Shown: one piece after another, positions 45,701 to 56,520 of the stretch
Position numbering within the stretch: the stretch's first letter is position 1
Layout of the letters: every line of letters begins with the position of its first letter
Assembly (NCBI GenBank): GCA_944474755.1
Contig: OX104119.1
Coordinates: 48,667,657-48,731,656 of the forward strand
Length of the DNA: 64,000 nucleotides
Reading direction: 5' to 3'
DNA from: Limnoperna fortunei
Taxonomy: Eukaryota > Mollusca > Bivalvia > Mytilida > Modiolidae
The notes under the pieces: generated by a model
The model's input: the letters and a program-made list of their open reading frames with translations, nothing else
Databases searched by the model: none
What the model was told of the DNA's origin: nothing
Made by a program: the position numbers and the translations under genes

Positions 45701-46387
45701 GCATCTGACATGAGCAGCAATTTTAAATCTGCTGAGTCAATTGATTTCAAGTCTAAATCCAGAATTGCAGATGTCACATAGTTTTTATAATCCCTCTTGT
45801 CTATTTTATTCCAATTAATCCTGGTTGAAATTGTGACATTTTTGTTGGTGGCTGGCTCTATAACTTCGAGGTTAACTCCAAGCTTGCAGGATATGGGATC
45901 GTGCTGCGATGTGTTTAATGGCTCCCTTTCTAGGGTTTTATAATCAAACAGAAATTCCTGGTTAGTTGCGAGAATATAGTCTATTTGAGTGTTATGTATG
46001 CCATTTGGGTGGTAGTATGTATTTAGGGTGTTTAATGACTTGGGTGGGTACAATCCTTCCTCCTTAATAAAATTTAATAGAGTCTTATCACGATTAGTTG
46101 GTAAATCTCGTGTTAACGAGGCATTGAGGTCTCCAGCAAGAATGATGGTGTGTGTTAATGAGTATTTTTCTATAATTTCACTGATGGAGTCCAGTGTTTC
46201 ACTATATTCAAAATCGTATGCTGCGTTTCCACGACAAGGTAGGTGTGCACCTATTAATAGAAAAGGTTTCGGGCATGAGTTTATAACAATTGCTGCGATT
46301 CTTGGTGTACCATTAGGGATAATGTTTATACATTTACTAAGAACTTTTTGAAAACAGATAGCTATTCCACCTTTTCCCCTTGGTCTA
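42710..46387 (-). mobile_element. younger 5'-truncated LINE inserted in the Tx1-type LINE
   Basis: Minus-strand element. The 5' end is cut inside the endonuclease domain at about 46387 and the 3' UTR runs 43161-42710. The 3' terminus is a short tail of TTACAG repeats (CTGTAACTGTAACTG on the plus strand at 42720). The host LINE reads across both junctions (CGATGTAGG | ... | GTCTATCAATGG), which places the borders to within a few bases. No clear target duplication longer than one base. Confidence 0.85.
43162..46387 (-). CDS. LINE endonuclease-reverse transcriptase, N-terminally truncated, one open frame
   Basis: Pol-like protein of an APE-type non-LTR retrotransposon. The open frame formally begins at 46437 in the neighbouring element; element-derived residues start at about RPRGKGGIAI. 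Endonuclease boxes AGDLNASL, TQIDYILAT and SQHDPISCKL are present, but the N-terminal part (catalytic Asn and Glu boxes) is missing. The RT palm has FLDAAKAFDVVWHS, KQGVRQGSIWSPTAYKLF and VADDVTLVSN (a VADD variant of the usual xADD). A CPICQLAPEDRVHFILRC knuckle lies near the C-terminus. There is no stop or frameshift over about 1075 codons, so the insertion is recent. The clade is not assigned. It cannot move by itself, as the endonuclease is incomplete. Confidence 0.88.
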
Positions 46388-46964
46388 TCAATGGATCCAT
46401 AATCAAAAATGTAACATAGCTTTCTTACAAGAAACACATTTTAATACTGACCTTGAGACCATTCTTTGTGTTGAATCCAATTTTGACTTCCACTGTAGCC
46501 ATGGCACATCGTCAAGCAGGGGTGTAGCCATCTTAATAAACAAAAATCTCACCTACAAGATAACTGATAAACATAAAGATGAACAAGGAAGAATCATATT
46601 AATTAACATTGAAATTGACAACAATATTTATTGCTTAGTTAACTTGTATGCCCCAAATAAAGAAAGTGAAAGAAATTCATTTTTCAAAAAATTAAATGAC
46701 TTTATAAGCACTCATCGTTTAGGATCACTTATTTTAGGAGGAGATATGAATGATACATTAAACAGTATTGATAGGAAATCAAATACTAGCAAAAATAAAA
46801 GTAAAATCATTAAATCTGTAAACAGTCTTAAAACACTAATGAAATTAAATAATGTCATAGATGTATGGAGACTTTTAAACCCCAAAACAATACAATTTAC
46901 CTGGCGAAGATCCAATCCTTACCAGGCGAGCCGCATTGATTTTTTCTTATTGAAAAAGACCTAA
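46386..46964 (+). pseudogene. Tx1-type LINE ORF2: endonuclease segment
   Basis: One open stretch on the plus strand covering most of the APE-like endonuclease: FLQETHF with the catalytic Glu, GGDMN, and SRIDFFLLKK. It then runs into stops; the last box (TDHQALSIKL) is found in another frame near 47020, so the domain is broken. Confidence 0.8.
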
Positions 46965-47421
46965 TCATAAATGTAAAAATCATGCGACATAAGACCTATA
47001 TCGATCAAAACTACTGACCATCAAGCTTTATCAATCAAGTTACAAACAGCAACATCAAAAAGTAAAGGCCCAGGATTCTGGAAATTAAATAATTCAATTC
47101 TTGATGAACAAAACTATATTAATAACATAAACAAAATAATTAACAAGTACCAGGACAAAATAAAAAGAGACACACCTAAAGATATTAGACTTTTATGGGA
47201 TACGTTAAAAAAAGAAATGAAAGAATATAGTATAAGTTACTGCATACAAAGATCAAAAAATAAAAAGATTGAAATAACAAAAATGGAAAATGAACTAAAA
47301 AATCTAAATATTCAATTAGCAAATGATACCAAATTAGAAAGTAAAATCAAACTATTGGAACTAAATTAGAACAAGAATATGAGTACAAGGCAAAAGGTGC
47401 CCAGATTAGATCAAAAATAGA

Positions 47422-47839
47422 GTGGTGCGAAAAAGGGGAAAAAATACAAAATATTTTTTAGGTCTTGAAAAGAATAGACAAACTAAGAAAACTATAATAA
47501 AATTAAAGGATGAAAAAGGAAATATAATAACAGATCAAGAACAAATATTAAAAACAGAAAAGAATTTCTATCAAAAACTTTATTCAAGTGAAACTATTTA
47601 CTCAATGGAACAAATAAAGGACTACTTGAAAAACAGTCCTATTCAAAATAAGTTAAATAAGGAAGAAGGTACATTATGTGACGGTAAAATATCTCTTGAA
47701 GAGATAACACACGCAGTAAATAACTTAAAACTAAATAAAAGTCCTGGACTAGATGGACTAAGCACACATTTTTATAGAAAGTTTTAGAATTCAATATCTC
47801 CGCTGCTCTTAAATGTATTAAATTACAGCTTCGATATGA
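47422..47839 (+). pseudogene. Tx1-type LINE ORF2: start of the RT region
   Basis: Carries FLGLEKNRQTKK, a region ahead of RT, and LNKSPGLDGLSTHFYRKF, an RT entry motif. A TAG at 47785 sits where these proteins usually have Trp. The frame then continues up to the SINE insertion. Confidence 0.8.
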
Positions 47840-48099
47840 TTGTTTGTTTGAATGGTGTTTTAACGCCACTTTCAGCAATTTTTCAGCTATTTCATGGCGT
47901 CCAGTTTTATTGGGGGAGGAAGCCGGAGTACCCGGAGAGAACCCCCGACCTGCGGTAGGAAAACTGGCAATCCTTGTCAATTAAGATTGGAGTCGAGTAC
48001 ACCCTGCCTGCAGTGAGAATCGAACCCGCAATCTCAGTGTTGACAGACCACGTGATCAATAGTAGACGAACTACCTTGACCACTCGGCCACCGAGGCCC
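47840..48099 (-). mobile_element. SINE inserted in the LINE, with perfect target duplication
   Basis: Minus-strand copy. The head at the right is GGGGCCTCGGTGGCCGAGTG and the B box GGTTCGATTCTC. The tail at the left (TTGTTTGTTTGAATGGTGTT on the plus strand) is the CAAACAAACAA end. It is flanked by the 14-bp duplication CAGCTTCGATATGA at 47826-47839 and 48100-48113. Of all the SINEs here it is the best-defined copy for setting the element's ends. Confidence 0.97.
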
Positions 48100-48113
48100 C
48101 AGCTTCGATATGA

Positions 48114-49576
48114 GACAATTACCATATTCCCAAAGACAAAGTGTACTCAGTTTAATATATAAAAAAAAAGATGATCCCATGGATTTAGGAAACTATAGAC
48201 CTATCTCCCTACTAAATACTGATTATAAAATTTTGCCATATACATTAGCAACTAGAATAAATAAGGTAATAAGTTCTATAATTCATTCCCACCAATCTGG
48301 ACACATAAAAAATAGATATATAGGCTTTATCTTGAGACAGATACAAGACATCATAGATTATGCAGACAAACTAAATATTAAAGGTGCCATTTTATTTATT
48401 GATTTTACAAAAGCTTTGGACACATTAAACTGGAATTTCATGTATCAAACCCTTGAACATTTTGGCTTTAACAAATCATTTATTCAATGGATTAAAACAA
48501 TGTACACAGACAGCAATAGCTTAATAACTAATAATGGATGGATATCATCCCCAGTTCAGCTACAAAGAGGCATAAAACAAGGCTGTCCATGCTCTTCTTT
48601 ACTCTTCGTGATAGCAGTCGAAATTTTGGCTATTCATATAAGACAAAATTCAAACATCAAAGGCATAGAAATAAAACTAGATAAGAAAACTCATAACATC
48701 AAAATTTCACAACTGGCAGATGACACAACACTTTTTCTAAAATCACAACTCGAAATTAAGTTTGCATTGAATATCATAGAAATTTTTGGAAGTTACTCTG
48801 GTCTAAAGCTTAATAAATCAAAAACAGAATGTATTTTTATTGGCAAACTAAAAAATTGTAGAGATAAAATAGAAAATATTAAAATAACAAAAGAACCAAT
48901 AAAAGTTTTAGGACTTTATGTACTAGTAGGGCACAACAAAACAGAATGTGAAAAATTAAACTGGGAAAAAAGAATTCAAAAAGCCCAAAATATATTGAAA
49001 TCATGGGAAAAAAGAAAATTAACCATCCTAGGAAAAATTTTAATTATCAAGACCCTGATTATACCACAATTTACATATGTGGCTAATGTGACACAAATAA
49101 ATAATGAACGAATAAAAGAAATAGAAAAACTTATATATAAATTCATATGGGATAGTAAACCTGACAAAATCAAAAGAGCCACATTAATAGCTTATTATGA
49201 ACAAGGAGGCTTAAAGATGATTGATGTTAGTAGCTACTTCAAAATGTTAAAATTAAAATGGATATCAAAACTCATATCTTCCAATGAAGAAAACTGGGCT
49301 ATAATTCCAAAATTTTATTTCAATAGTTATGGCAAAGACTTCTTAATTTTTAGAATGAACCTAAAATATACAGATATAAAAATTCTACCCCATATCCAAG
49401 ACCTACCTTCTTTCTATATAGATATACTTAAACCATGGTTAGAAATAAAAAACCCAAATAACAGAAATCTACAAATACCAAAAACCTTTAGAGATGTAAA
49501 AAAAAACAAATGTTATGGGGTAACCCATTTATCATGGATAAAAACAAACCCATATTCATTCTTAACTGGATTATGA
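48114..49576 (+). pseudogene. Tx1-type LINE ORF2: RT catalytic region
   Basis: Continues exactly where 47839 left off after removal of the SINE and one target copy. It holds the full RT palm: FIDFTKALD (first Asp), GIKQGCP, and LADDTTLFL (catalytic Asp pair), plus the thumb region up to SYFKMLKLKWISKL. A shift in a run of A at 49498-49506 moves the frame for the rest. Confidence 0.85.
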
Positions 49577-50291
49577 GTGGGCTAATATATATAAATGACA
49601 TAATAGATGAGCATGATCATCTTACAGAAAATTTTATTCTGAAAAAACTGAAACATAAAACCAATTGGATAGTGGAATTTTTAGCAGTGAAAGCAGCCAT
49701 ACCAAAACATTGGCTTCAAATACTTAAATCAACTGAGTCCACTGCAACTAAAGTGCATAAAATAGAAAGTTCAATATCAATTAGAATAAACAACACTATC
49801 CAAGCAATTGAACAAATTAACAATAAAAGATTATATGAGCATTTAGTATCTTTAAAAAAGGCAGAAAATATTGGATTTATTTCTTGGAGAAAAAAGTTTA
49901 ATCTTCAAACATCACATAATATTTTGAACTTTATTCATAAACATATAATCTTAAACAACATAAAAATATACAGATGGAATTAATTAGTTTTATCCTGCCT
50001 ACACAATTGCTGCTGTACAAGTGGAAAAAAACAAATTCACCAATCTGTCCAATCTGCAAAGTACCTGATGATTACCAACACTTTTTCATTGATTGTAAAT
50101 TCATAAAAAACTTTTGGGAGAAAATATATGAAACCTTGCATTTGGCAGGAATCCAAAAAACATTAGAATTAAAGCACATAGTAGTAGGTTACAAAATTTA
50201 TGATGAAGACTATTGGGATCTAAATGTTTTTCTGTCAATACTAGGATATACCATATATAAAAGCTTTTATTTATCTGAACAAAGAAGTTAA
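49510..50291 (+). pseudogene. Tx1-type LINE ORF2: C-terminal region
   Basis: Two overlapping frames, 49510-49983 and 49974-50291. The second holds a CPICKVPDDYQHFFIDC zinc-knuckle-like motif and ends YTIYKSFYLSEQRS. The frame change between them is another indel. Confidence 0.75.
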
Positions 50292-50414
50292 TCTATTAAA
50301 ATGTTTTCTGTTTTTATTAAAGAATTCAACATGTATTACCATGTACTAAGAAAAGTCGTTCACAAACAAAGCCATTTCCTTGAAAAAATTTCAAGAATCA
50401 TTACAGTAACTAAA

Positions 50415-51240
50415 CAAGTTTAGCTTTTCTAAAAAGCTAACCGTCTCTTAGCTGCATTACAAATTTTATGGATTTATTAAAGCATCTGGTTTTTGTGATT
50501 TATATGTAAGATAGGTAAACAATGTATATGTGCCTTGTAAGGATATTGTTTACGCTCAACTATTATCCAATGGTGCTTGAGAGATTTAAATGCCTGTCGT
50601 CACTTTACACGTGCTGTTTAAAAAATAATTAAACAAAAGTTGACTCCCTAAACAACAAATGTTCAACATTAGCGGTAAAAATATGTTTTGTTAAATTTGC
50701 ATCAATATCAGAACGAAAATAAAGATACAAAACATATAATTTTTTCCTAACCCAAACAGCTTTAAAAAGTAGGGAGATTTTGGTACAATGTTTACCTTTT
50801 AATTGTTCACTGACCAATGCATTGAACGAAATAGAAGTCAATATGTGGAACGTAACATTACTACAATAAAATGCTGATTAACGGAAATAAAGATATAGAA
50901 CATATAATTTTTTTCCAAAACGGCTTTATAAAGTAGGGAGATTTTGGTACAATGTTTACCTTATAATTGTTCACTGACCAATGCATTGAATGAAATAGAA
51001 TTCAATATGTGGAACGTTACATTACTACAATAAAATGCTGATTAACGAAAATAAAGATATAGAACATATAATTTTTTTCCAAAACGGCTTTATAAAGTAG
51101 GGAGATTTTGGTACAATGTTTACCTTATAATTGTTCACTGACCAATGCATTGAATGAAATAGAAGTCAATATGTGGAACGTTACATTACTACACTAAAAT
51201 ACTGATTACAACCCCGATTTGACCTAAGAATATATCGAAA
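50415..51240 (+). repeat. unclassified dispersed repeat with internal tandem units
   Basis: Inverted relative to 27960-28475 (shared blocks listed there). In this copy a segment of about 169 bp (AAATAAAGATATAGAACATA ... GAACGTTACATTACTACAAT) is present three times: a partial copy at about 50710-50876, a full one at 50877-51045 and another at 51046-51210. The two full units differ by only a few bases, so the amplification is recent. Confidence 0.85.
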
Positions 51241-51279
51241 TTTCAGTACACATACTAGTGCGATCCTGACGTAAACCAA

Positions 51280-51508
51280 GTATTAATTTAAGATAAAATT
51301 AAATAATTATACAGGCACAGAAATGTGTTGTACACTTCAATGATTTCACTAGTTTGATCTAGTTCTTTGGAGATAATATTAGATAGTATTGAACTCTACT
51401 CAGCCTTTTTATTGGTTAATTTATTTAATTTGCTTAGTATTTATAGCCTGTGTGGTATTCATTATATACTTCTTGATATTTTTGATAGACAAGGAAATTT
51501 TGAATTTT
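51280..51508 (+). repeat. Ngaro split direct repeat A1
   Basis: Begins GTATTAATTTAAGATAAAAT and ends AGGAAATTTTGAATTTT; the same as A2 at 56756-56984. As the left end of the element it should hold the promoter. Confidence 0.93.
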
Positions 51509-51579
51509 TGATATTCTTGATAGACACAAAATTTTGAATTTTGGATTGTGATTTGAATTCGAATTTGTATGTTAAATTT

Positions 51580-52770
51580 ATGGAGTTAAGAGAAAAGAAA
51601 CCAATGAATTATAAAACTTTGCATATGGCTGGTAAACAAATTGACAAGTTTGATGCAGAAAAGGAATTGACTCCTATCAGATCTAGAATTTTAAAAGGTA
51701 GCAGAATAGCTGATAACCAAGATTCTGATGAGTCTAGTGAACAGGATGTACTTGTAGTTCAGGAAGAAGGGGGAATCGTTGATGCTCAATCCACTGATGA
51801 TGAAGATGATGACGAATTAACACAGTTGAAAGAGGAGTTAGAAAAAGTGAGAAGTTTAAAGAAAGCTCAAAAACTGAAGGAAAAGAAGGAAAAGATGAAA
51901 AAAGAAATTGAAAAAACCAAGATGGAATTGAGGAGGAGCCGTGACAGACAACAAGGTGATACTTCATTGTCAGTTAAAACAGTTGATCAGTTAGATATTG
52001 ATGACTTAAGAAGGCAGAAAAATTTAAAGAGTAAAGCAAAAACTGTAGTTAATAAATTTTTAGAGTTAGAATCTGGTAGTTCGTCGAGTGAAACTGAAAA
52101 TGAATATTTCAGTAAGTCTGACTCAGACGAGTGTGTCAAACGTGAAAGCAAAAGGTCAAAACAAAAAAAGAAAAGGTCTGGTATCTTTGATCACCCATCG
52201 GACGAAGTGGTAAAGAAACAAATGTGGCCCCAGTCAAAGTTACAGTTTGAATATGCTGGATCAAAGATTAACTTTGATGATTTAGAATTTAATTTATTTG
52301 TAGCGGGGGAATTAGAAATTGTTTCTTCTACTAAGATTGGCGAAGTAGAAAAACAGGGTAGAATTAAATTGTTAAAGAAATTGGCTTATTATACAGAGTT
52401 GTATGAATGGAAAGGTTTAAAGAAATTGTATGCTCATATAATTAGACAAATAGAGAATGGTTTAGCCACATGGTCAAAAGATTTCAGTGAAATAGAAACA
52501 CCTATTTTAATCAAATACGTAAGATCAGATGTTAAAAATAAGAAGACCACGGTCTTAGTTGGTGACAAAAAATTTGTTAAAGGTGATGAAAACGTTTTTT
52601 ACTGCTCTCACTATCAAAGAAAAAAGTGTATACATGATGCTTCGCATTACGGTAAAATTAGAGGGGCTGAAAAGTTTCTGCAACACATTTGTGCCACGTG
52701 TTGGAGAAATGATAATAAAAAACTTTTTCATCCCGAGTGCTCTGAAACTTGTCCTCATCAGAAAAAATGA
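51580..52770 (+). CDS. Ngaro ORF1, Gag-like protein, 396 aa
   Basis: Putative nucleocapsid-type protein. It starts at ATG 51580 (MELREKKPMNYKTLHMAG); an in-frame TTG lies 39 bases earlier and a stop just before that. Residues about 75-130 are a charged coiled coil (EELEKVRSLKKAQKLKEKKE), followed by a Ser/Glu-rich and Lys-rich linker (SGSSSSETENEYFS, RSKQKKKRSG). The C-terminus holds a Cys/His-rich segment (CSHYQRKKCIHD, HICATCW, CSETCPH), probably metal binding. The frame is intact. Confidence 0.8.
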   Translation: MELREKKPMNYKTLHMAGKQIDKFDAEKELTPIRSRILKGSRIADNQDSDESSEQDVLVVQEEGGIVDAQSTDDEDDDELTQLKEELEKVRSLKKAQKLKEKKEKMKKEIEKTKMELRRSRDRQQGDTSLSVKTVDQLDIDDLRRQKNLKSKAKTVVNKFLELESGSSSSETENEYFSKSDSDECVKRESKRSKQKKKRSGIFDHPSDEVVKKQMWPQSKLQFEYAGSKINFDDLEFNLFVAGELEIVSSTKIGEVEKQGRIKLLKKLAYYTELYEWKGLKKLYAHIIRQIENGLATWSKDFSEIETPILIKYVRSDVKNKKTTVLVGDKKFVKGDENVFYCSHYQRKKCIHDASHYGKIRGAEKFLQHICATCWRNDNKKLFHPECSETCPHQKK

Positions 52771-52836
52771 CTAAATCAAAGTACAACTAGTAATTTTGTT
52801 CTCAATCCTTTAGCTGATATTTTTTGGCCGAGTTAT

Positions 52837-54699
52837 ATGAATGAAAATGTAGGTTCTAAGGGAGATAACTTCAAAATAAAATGTGACGTGTTGTGTAAAA
52901 AACATATTGGTAATTTGGTTGATGATGTGAATGTAGATTTAAAAATTGATAAACAATTGTATGAAGTTGGTTTTGTAGCACAAAAGAAATTAGATGATAT
53001 AGATTACATGGGTATTATTAACTCCCATGATAAGATTTGTAATTCTGGTATCCCTAATTTTTTAGGATGTAGAATACCTGTAAAATCTGGCTTAAAAATT
53101 GAATTTTTAAAACAAATTTAGAAGATTACAATGATAAAATTATATGTGAGTTGTTAGAATTTGGTGCTCCTGTAGGATTTGAAGGTGAAATTGTTGATAT
53201 TAGTTCAGAAAATGTGATAAATCACAAGGGAGCTACTGAATTTAGGGAAGATGTTTTCCAGTATTTACATAAAGAGGCATCTTATGGTGCGATTATTGGT
53301 CCGTTTAAAAAAAGTCCTTTTAACTGTGATGTCAAAATTTCACCTTTGAATACAGTTTCAAAGAAAGATAGTTTAGAGCGAAGAGTCATTCTAGATCTAA
53401 GTTTTCCACTAGGGAAATCTGTTAATGATTTTATTTCCAAAGAATTTTATTTGGGAGAAATTGTAGATTTGTCTTATCCAAGGGTTGATGATTTAGTTAA
53501 TATAATTAAAACTGTAGGAGGAAATTGTTTGTTATTTAAAAAAGATTTAAAACGGGCTTATCGACAAATCCCACTTGACCCAGGGGATTTACATTTAGTT
53601 GGTTTTCGTTGGGGTGATGCTATATTTTTAGATCGTGTTTTGCCCATGGGATTAAGATCTAGCGCACAAATTTGTCAGCGTGTCACTTCTGCAGTTAGGT
53701 TTATGTTTCAAAAAATGGGATTTATGGTTGTTAATTATTTAGATGATTTTGGTGGTGCTGACAGTGTAGACAAAGCCAATGTCGCTTATGAAGCTTTGGG
53801 TAGTTTGTTAAAGAGTTGTGGATTAGAGGAATCCACACAAAAGGGGGTTGCTCCCACCACTAGGATGGAATTTTTAGGAGTTACAATTGATACTCTCAAA
53901 CAAACTCTCGAAGTCTCGCAACAACGTCTGGAAGCGATTTCATTGCTAGTTGAGGCATGGTTAAAAAAGAAAAAAGCTTCTTTAAAAGAGTTACAGTCTC
54001 TTCTCGGAAAGCTTAATTTTGTGTCCACCTGTGTATGTTCTAGTAGAATTTTTGTAAATCGGTTATTGAATTGGTTGAGACAGGCTTTTCCCTCAAATAT
54101 TGTAGGAGGTGGACATAAAATATTTAGAGTTATTCCTTTGGAGGTGAGGAAAGATATATTATGGTGGCATAGATTTTTGAACGAATACAATGGGGTTTCA
54201 ATCCTTTTAATGGAAGAGTGGTCGTCGCCAGATGAAATTTTTTCTAGTGACGCATGTTTAACTGGTTGTGGAGCTTTATGTTCGGATCAGTTTTTTCATT
54301 TGCAGTTTCCTGAATTTATTACAAAAAATCATTTAAGTATTAATTGTTTAGAACTGTTTTCTGTAGTATTAGCAGTTAAAAAGTGGGGACATAGATTTCT
54401 TGGGAAGAGAATAATGATTTTTTTGTGACAATGAAGCTTCAGTGCAAGTTATAAATACTGGGCATTCAAGGGACTCTTTTATGCAAAAATGTTTAAGAGA
54501 GATTTGTTATGTTGCATCTGTATTTCAATTTCATGTTAGAGCACGACATATTGAAGGAGTTTCCAATAGGCTGGCTGATTGTTTATCTCGCTGGGATTTA
54601 GACAATCAATATCAGCAAAATTTTATTAACCTTACTAATGGTGCATATAAAGAAGTTTGTATAGATGAGTCATTCTGTCTTTTTATTTGTGATTGGTAA
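52837..54699 (+). pseudogene. Ngaro reverse transcriptase-RNase H, two frameshifts
   Basis: Copies element RNA into DNA and removes the RNA strand. Three frames in succession: 52837-53121, 53151-54428 and 54442-54699. RT motifs: RRVILDLSFPLGKSVNDF, FKKDLKRAYRQIPLDP (first Asp), LPMGLRSSAQICQ, and VNYLDDFGG with the catalytic Asp pair; RNase H has FSSDACLTGCG, NCLELFSVVLA and RHIEGVSNRLADCLSR. The breaks are at about 53106-53122, a small indel by an A-run, and 54417-54425, a run of T. The domain order (RT then RNase H) fits the DIRS group. Confidence 0.88.
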
Positions 54700-54714
54700 T
54701 TTTTATTTTTAGAA

Positions 54715-55696
54715 GTGAAGAAATTGAGACTTCAGTCAAAAGAATCTGCTAGACATGCCTTTGCTGATAGCACTTATAAGAATCTTAAGATTCAGTTAGA
54801 GACGTATTTTTTGTTTTGTTTTTATTTTAATTTTGATGCAATTCCTACATCGGTTCTTGTCCTCAGTTTATATGCTCAGTTTTTAAGCAGAAGTTTTGCT
54901 ACTGTTGATTCTATTAAAAATTACATAAGTGCAGTAAAAACTTTACATTTATTGTTAACTGAGAATACTGAGGCGTTTGACTCTCTTTATTTAAAGCTAA
55001 TTTTTAGAGGTTTGTTAAGAATAAAATCTCATTGTCCAAAGCAGGCCATGCCTATTACCCCACAGATTTTATGTGATTTCCGTTCAAAGTTTGATATGAA
55101 ATGTGCTATTGATTCCACGTTTTGGTGCTTATTTTTACATGCCTTTTTTCTTATGTTTAGAAAGTCCAATTTAGTTCCAGTAAGTGTATCTAGTTTTGAT
55201 TCCAATAAGCAGTTATGTAGAAAAAATTATACCTATGATATTTTGAATAATGTTCTATTGGTTCGAGTAAAGTGGTCTAAAACCAATCAGTATGGAGAAA
55301 GGGAGATAATTATTCCTTTAGTTCGTATTTCTGGTTCCCCTTTATGTCCAGTGCAAGCCTTTTTGCATATGATATCCTTAGTAGATGTACCTGAGGATAG
55401 CCCTGCTTTTTGTATTGTTAAGAAAGGAAAGATTTATCCAATTATATACAGTCAGTTTCAGAAGCGACTTAAGAATACAATTTCAGATATTGGGTTAAAT
55501 CCAGATAATTTTTCTTCTCATAGTTTTAGAAGAGGGGGGGGGCTAGTTGGGCTTTCGCTTCTAATGTTCCTTCAGAGTTAATTCAATTGTACGGAGATTG
55601 GAAAAGTGATGCATACAAGCGGTATTTAAAATTTGATTTGTTTGACAAGATTACAGTAGCTAATAGTATGTCTTCTCATATTTTAAAGTTGTTTTA
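54715..55696 (+). pseudogene. Ngaro tyrosine recombinase, one frameshift
   Basis: Site-specific recombinase that would integrate the circular DNA copy. Open from 54715 (GTG; no early ATG, so it is probably made from a spliced or fused message; TTTTTAG precedes it). Core-binding part: AFADSTYKNLKIQLETYF, LSRSFATVDSIKNYISAVKT. Catalytic part: FRKSNLVPVS (first Arg), and HSFRR in the H-x-x-R box at about 55520. At 55532-55542 a run of nine G breaks the frame. The remaining part, with GDWKSDAYKRYL and the nucleophilic Tyr, lies in another frame ending at 55696. Confidence 0.85.
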
Positions 55697-55702
55697 ATTT
55701 AC

Positions 55703-56240
55703 AGGAATATATCGGGAAAAGAGGGCCACAATTGTTTCAGCCTCTATTCCTAAATATGTTTCCAATATAGACGGATGCACTACACAAGCATTCCCAGGTG
55801 CTACAATTGGGAAATTGACGACATTAGTTTCTTCGGGACGGATTAATTTAAGTTCAGTAGACTTTGTAATTATACATGTAGGGACTAATAATATAAGCGA
55901 TTCTAATCAGTCAGTTAATACTATAACTTCTTATTACGGGGATTTGATTCATGCTCTAAAGAGTAAAACTAAAGCTAAGCTTATTTTTACGTCAATTTTA
56001 CCTAGATTATGCGACCACAAAAAAACGGTATCTAAGGTTACTGCAGTTAACAGTGCTTTAAAAGATTTATGCAAGCGTCGACATTTATTATTTTGTAATT
56101 TATACAGGAGTTTTCTTTTTAATAATTTCCTAGATGCATCTTTATATGCACCTGCTGATGGGTTACATTTAAATTTTTCCGGCACAGAATTGTTTAGGAA
56201 AAAAGTAATCAATATAATTAAACATCAAAGTGTTATGTAG
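55703..56240 (+). CDS. Ngaro SGNH/GDSL-type hydrolase domain
   Basis: A frame continuing to 56240 holds SGNH-hydrolase blocks: a worn block I (VSASIPKY, where GDS would be usual), FVIIHVGTNN (block III, G-x-N), and ADGLHLNFSG (block V, Asp and His of the triad). Some Ngaro and CR1-like retrotransposons carry such a domain; its role is not known. The first in-frame ATG lies late; the frame opens just after a TTTACAG sequence at about 55702, which looks like an acceptor. It may be made as part of a spliced fusion. Confidence 0.7.
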
Positions 56241-56520
56241 GGGTTGTATTTATTGCTTTATTTTTTATTTATCGTATATTATGATTACTAAATATATTTC
56301 TTTTTCTCGTTACAGGAAACTAGACATCCTGAACTTGATGCTGGTTACCTCTTTTGACTACTCAGGATCTTCATACATTCTGAGTTTGTCTTTAGTTGCC
56401 TCTTTCCATGTCTATATATACTTGGATTTTGGTATTTAGATTATATGGTGTGAGAAAAAGAAATATATAAAAAGATTTTTTTTTCTGTGGTAATTTTTAT
56501 TTTTGGCGGCCTTTGGGCTT

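Larger units (their letters stand above)
42653..50291 (+). mobile_element. old Tx1/L1-type LINE, interrupted by another LINE and a SINE
   Basis: Its pieces are 42653-42709, 46386-47839 and 48114-50291. The first piece starts MNTIHICSANVKGLRDTQKR, the usual opening of an AP-like endonuclease. The text resumes at 46386 (VYQWIHNQKCNIAFLQETHF) exactly where the other LINE ends. Endonuclease boxes LGGDMNDTLN and SRIDFFLL follow, then RT with GNYRPISLLN, FIDFTKALDTLNW, RGIKQGCP and LADDTTLFL, and a C-terminal CPICKVPDDYQHFFIDC knuckle. The wording fits the Tx1/L1 group. It carries many frameshifts and stops, so it is dead. No 5' start or target duplication was found. Confidence 0.85.

Noticed and set aside
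43232..46351. Plus-strand frames of 60-107 codons inside the minus-strand LINE
   Set aside because: Shadows of the LINE coding frame.
55815..56240. Host GDSL/SGNH esterase gene
   Set aside because: It lies between the recombinase and the B1 repeat of the Ngaro element, where such elements are known to carry this domain.
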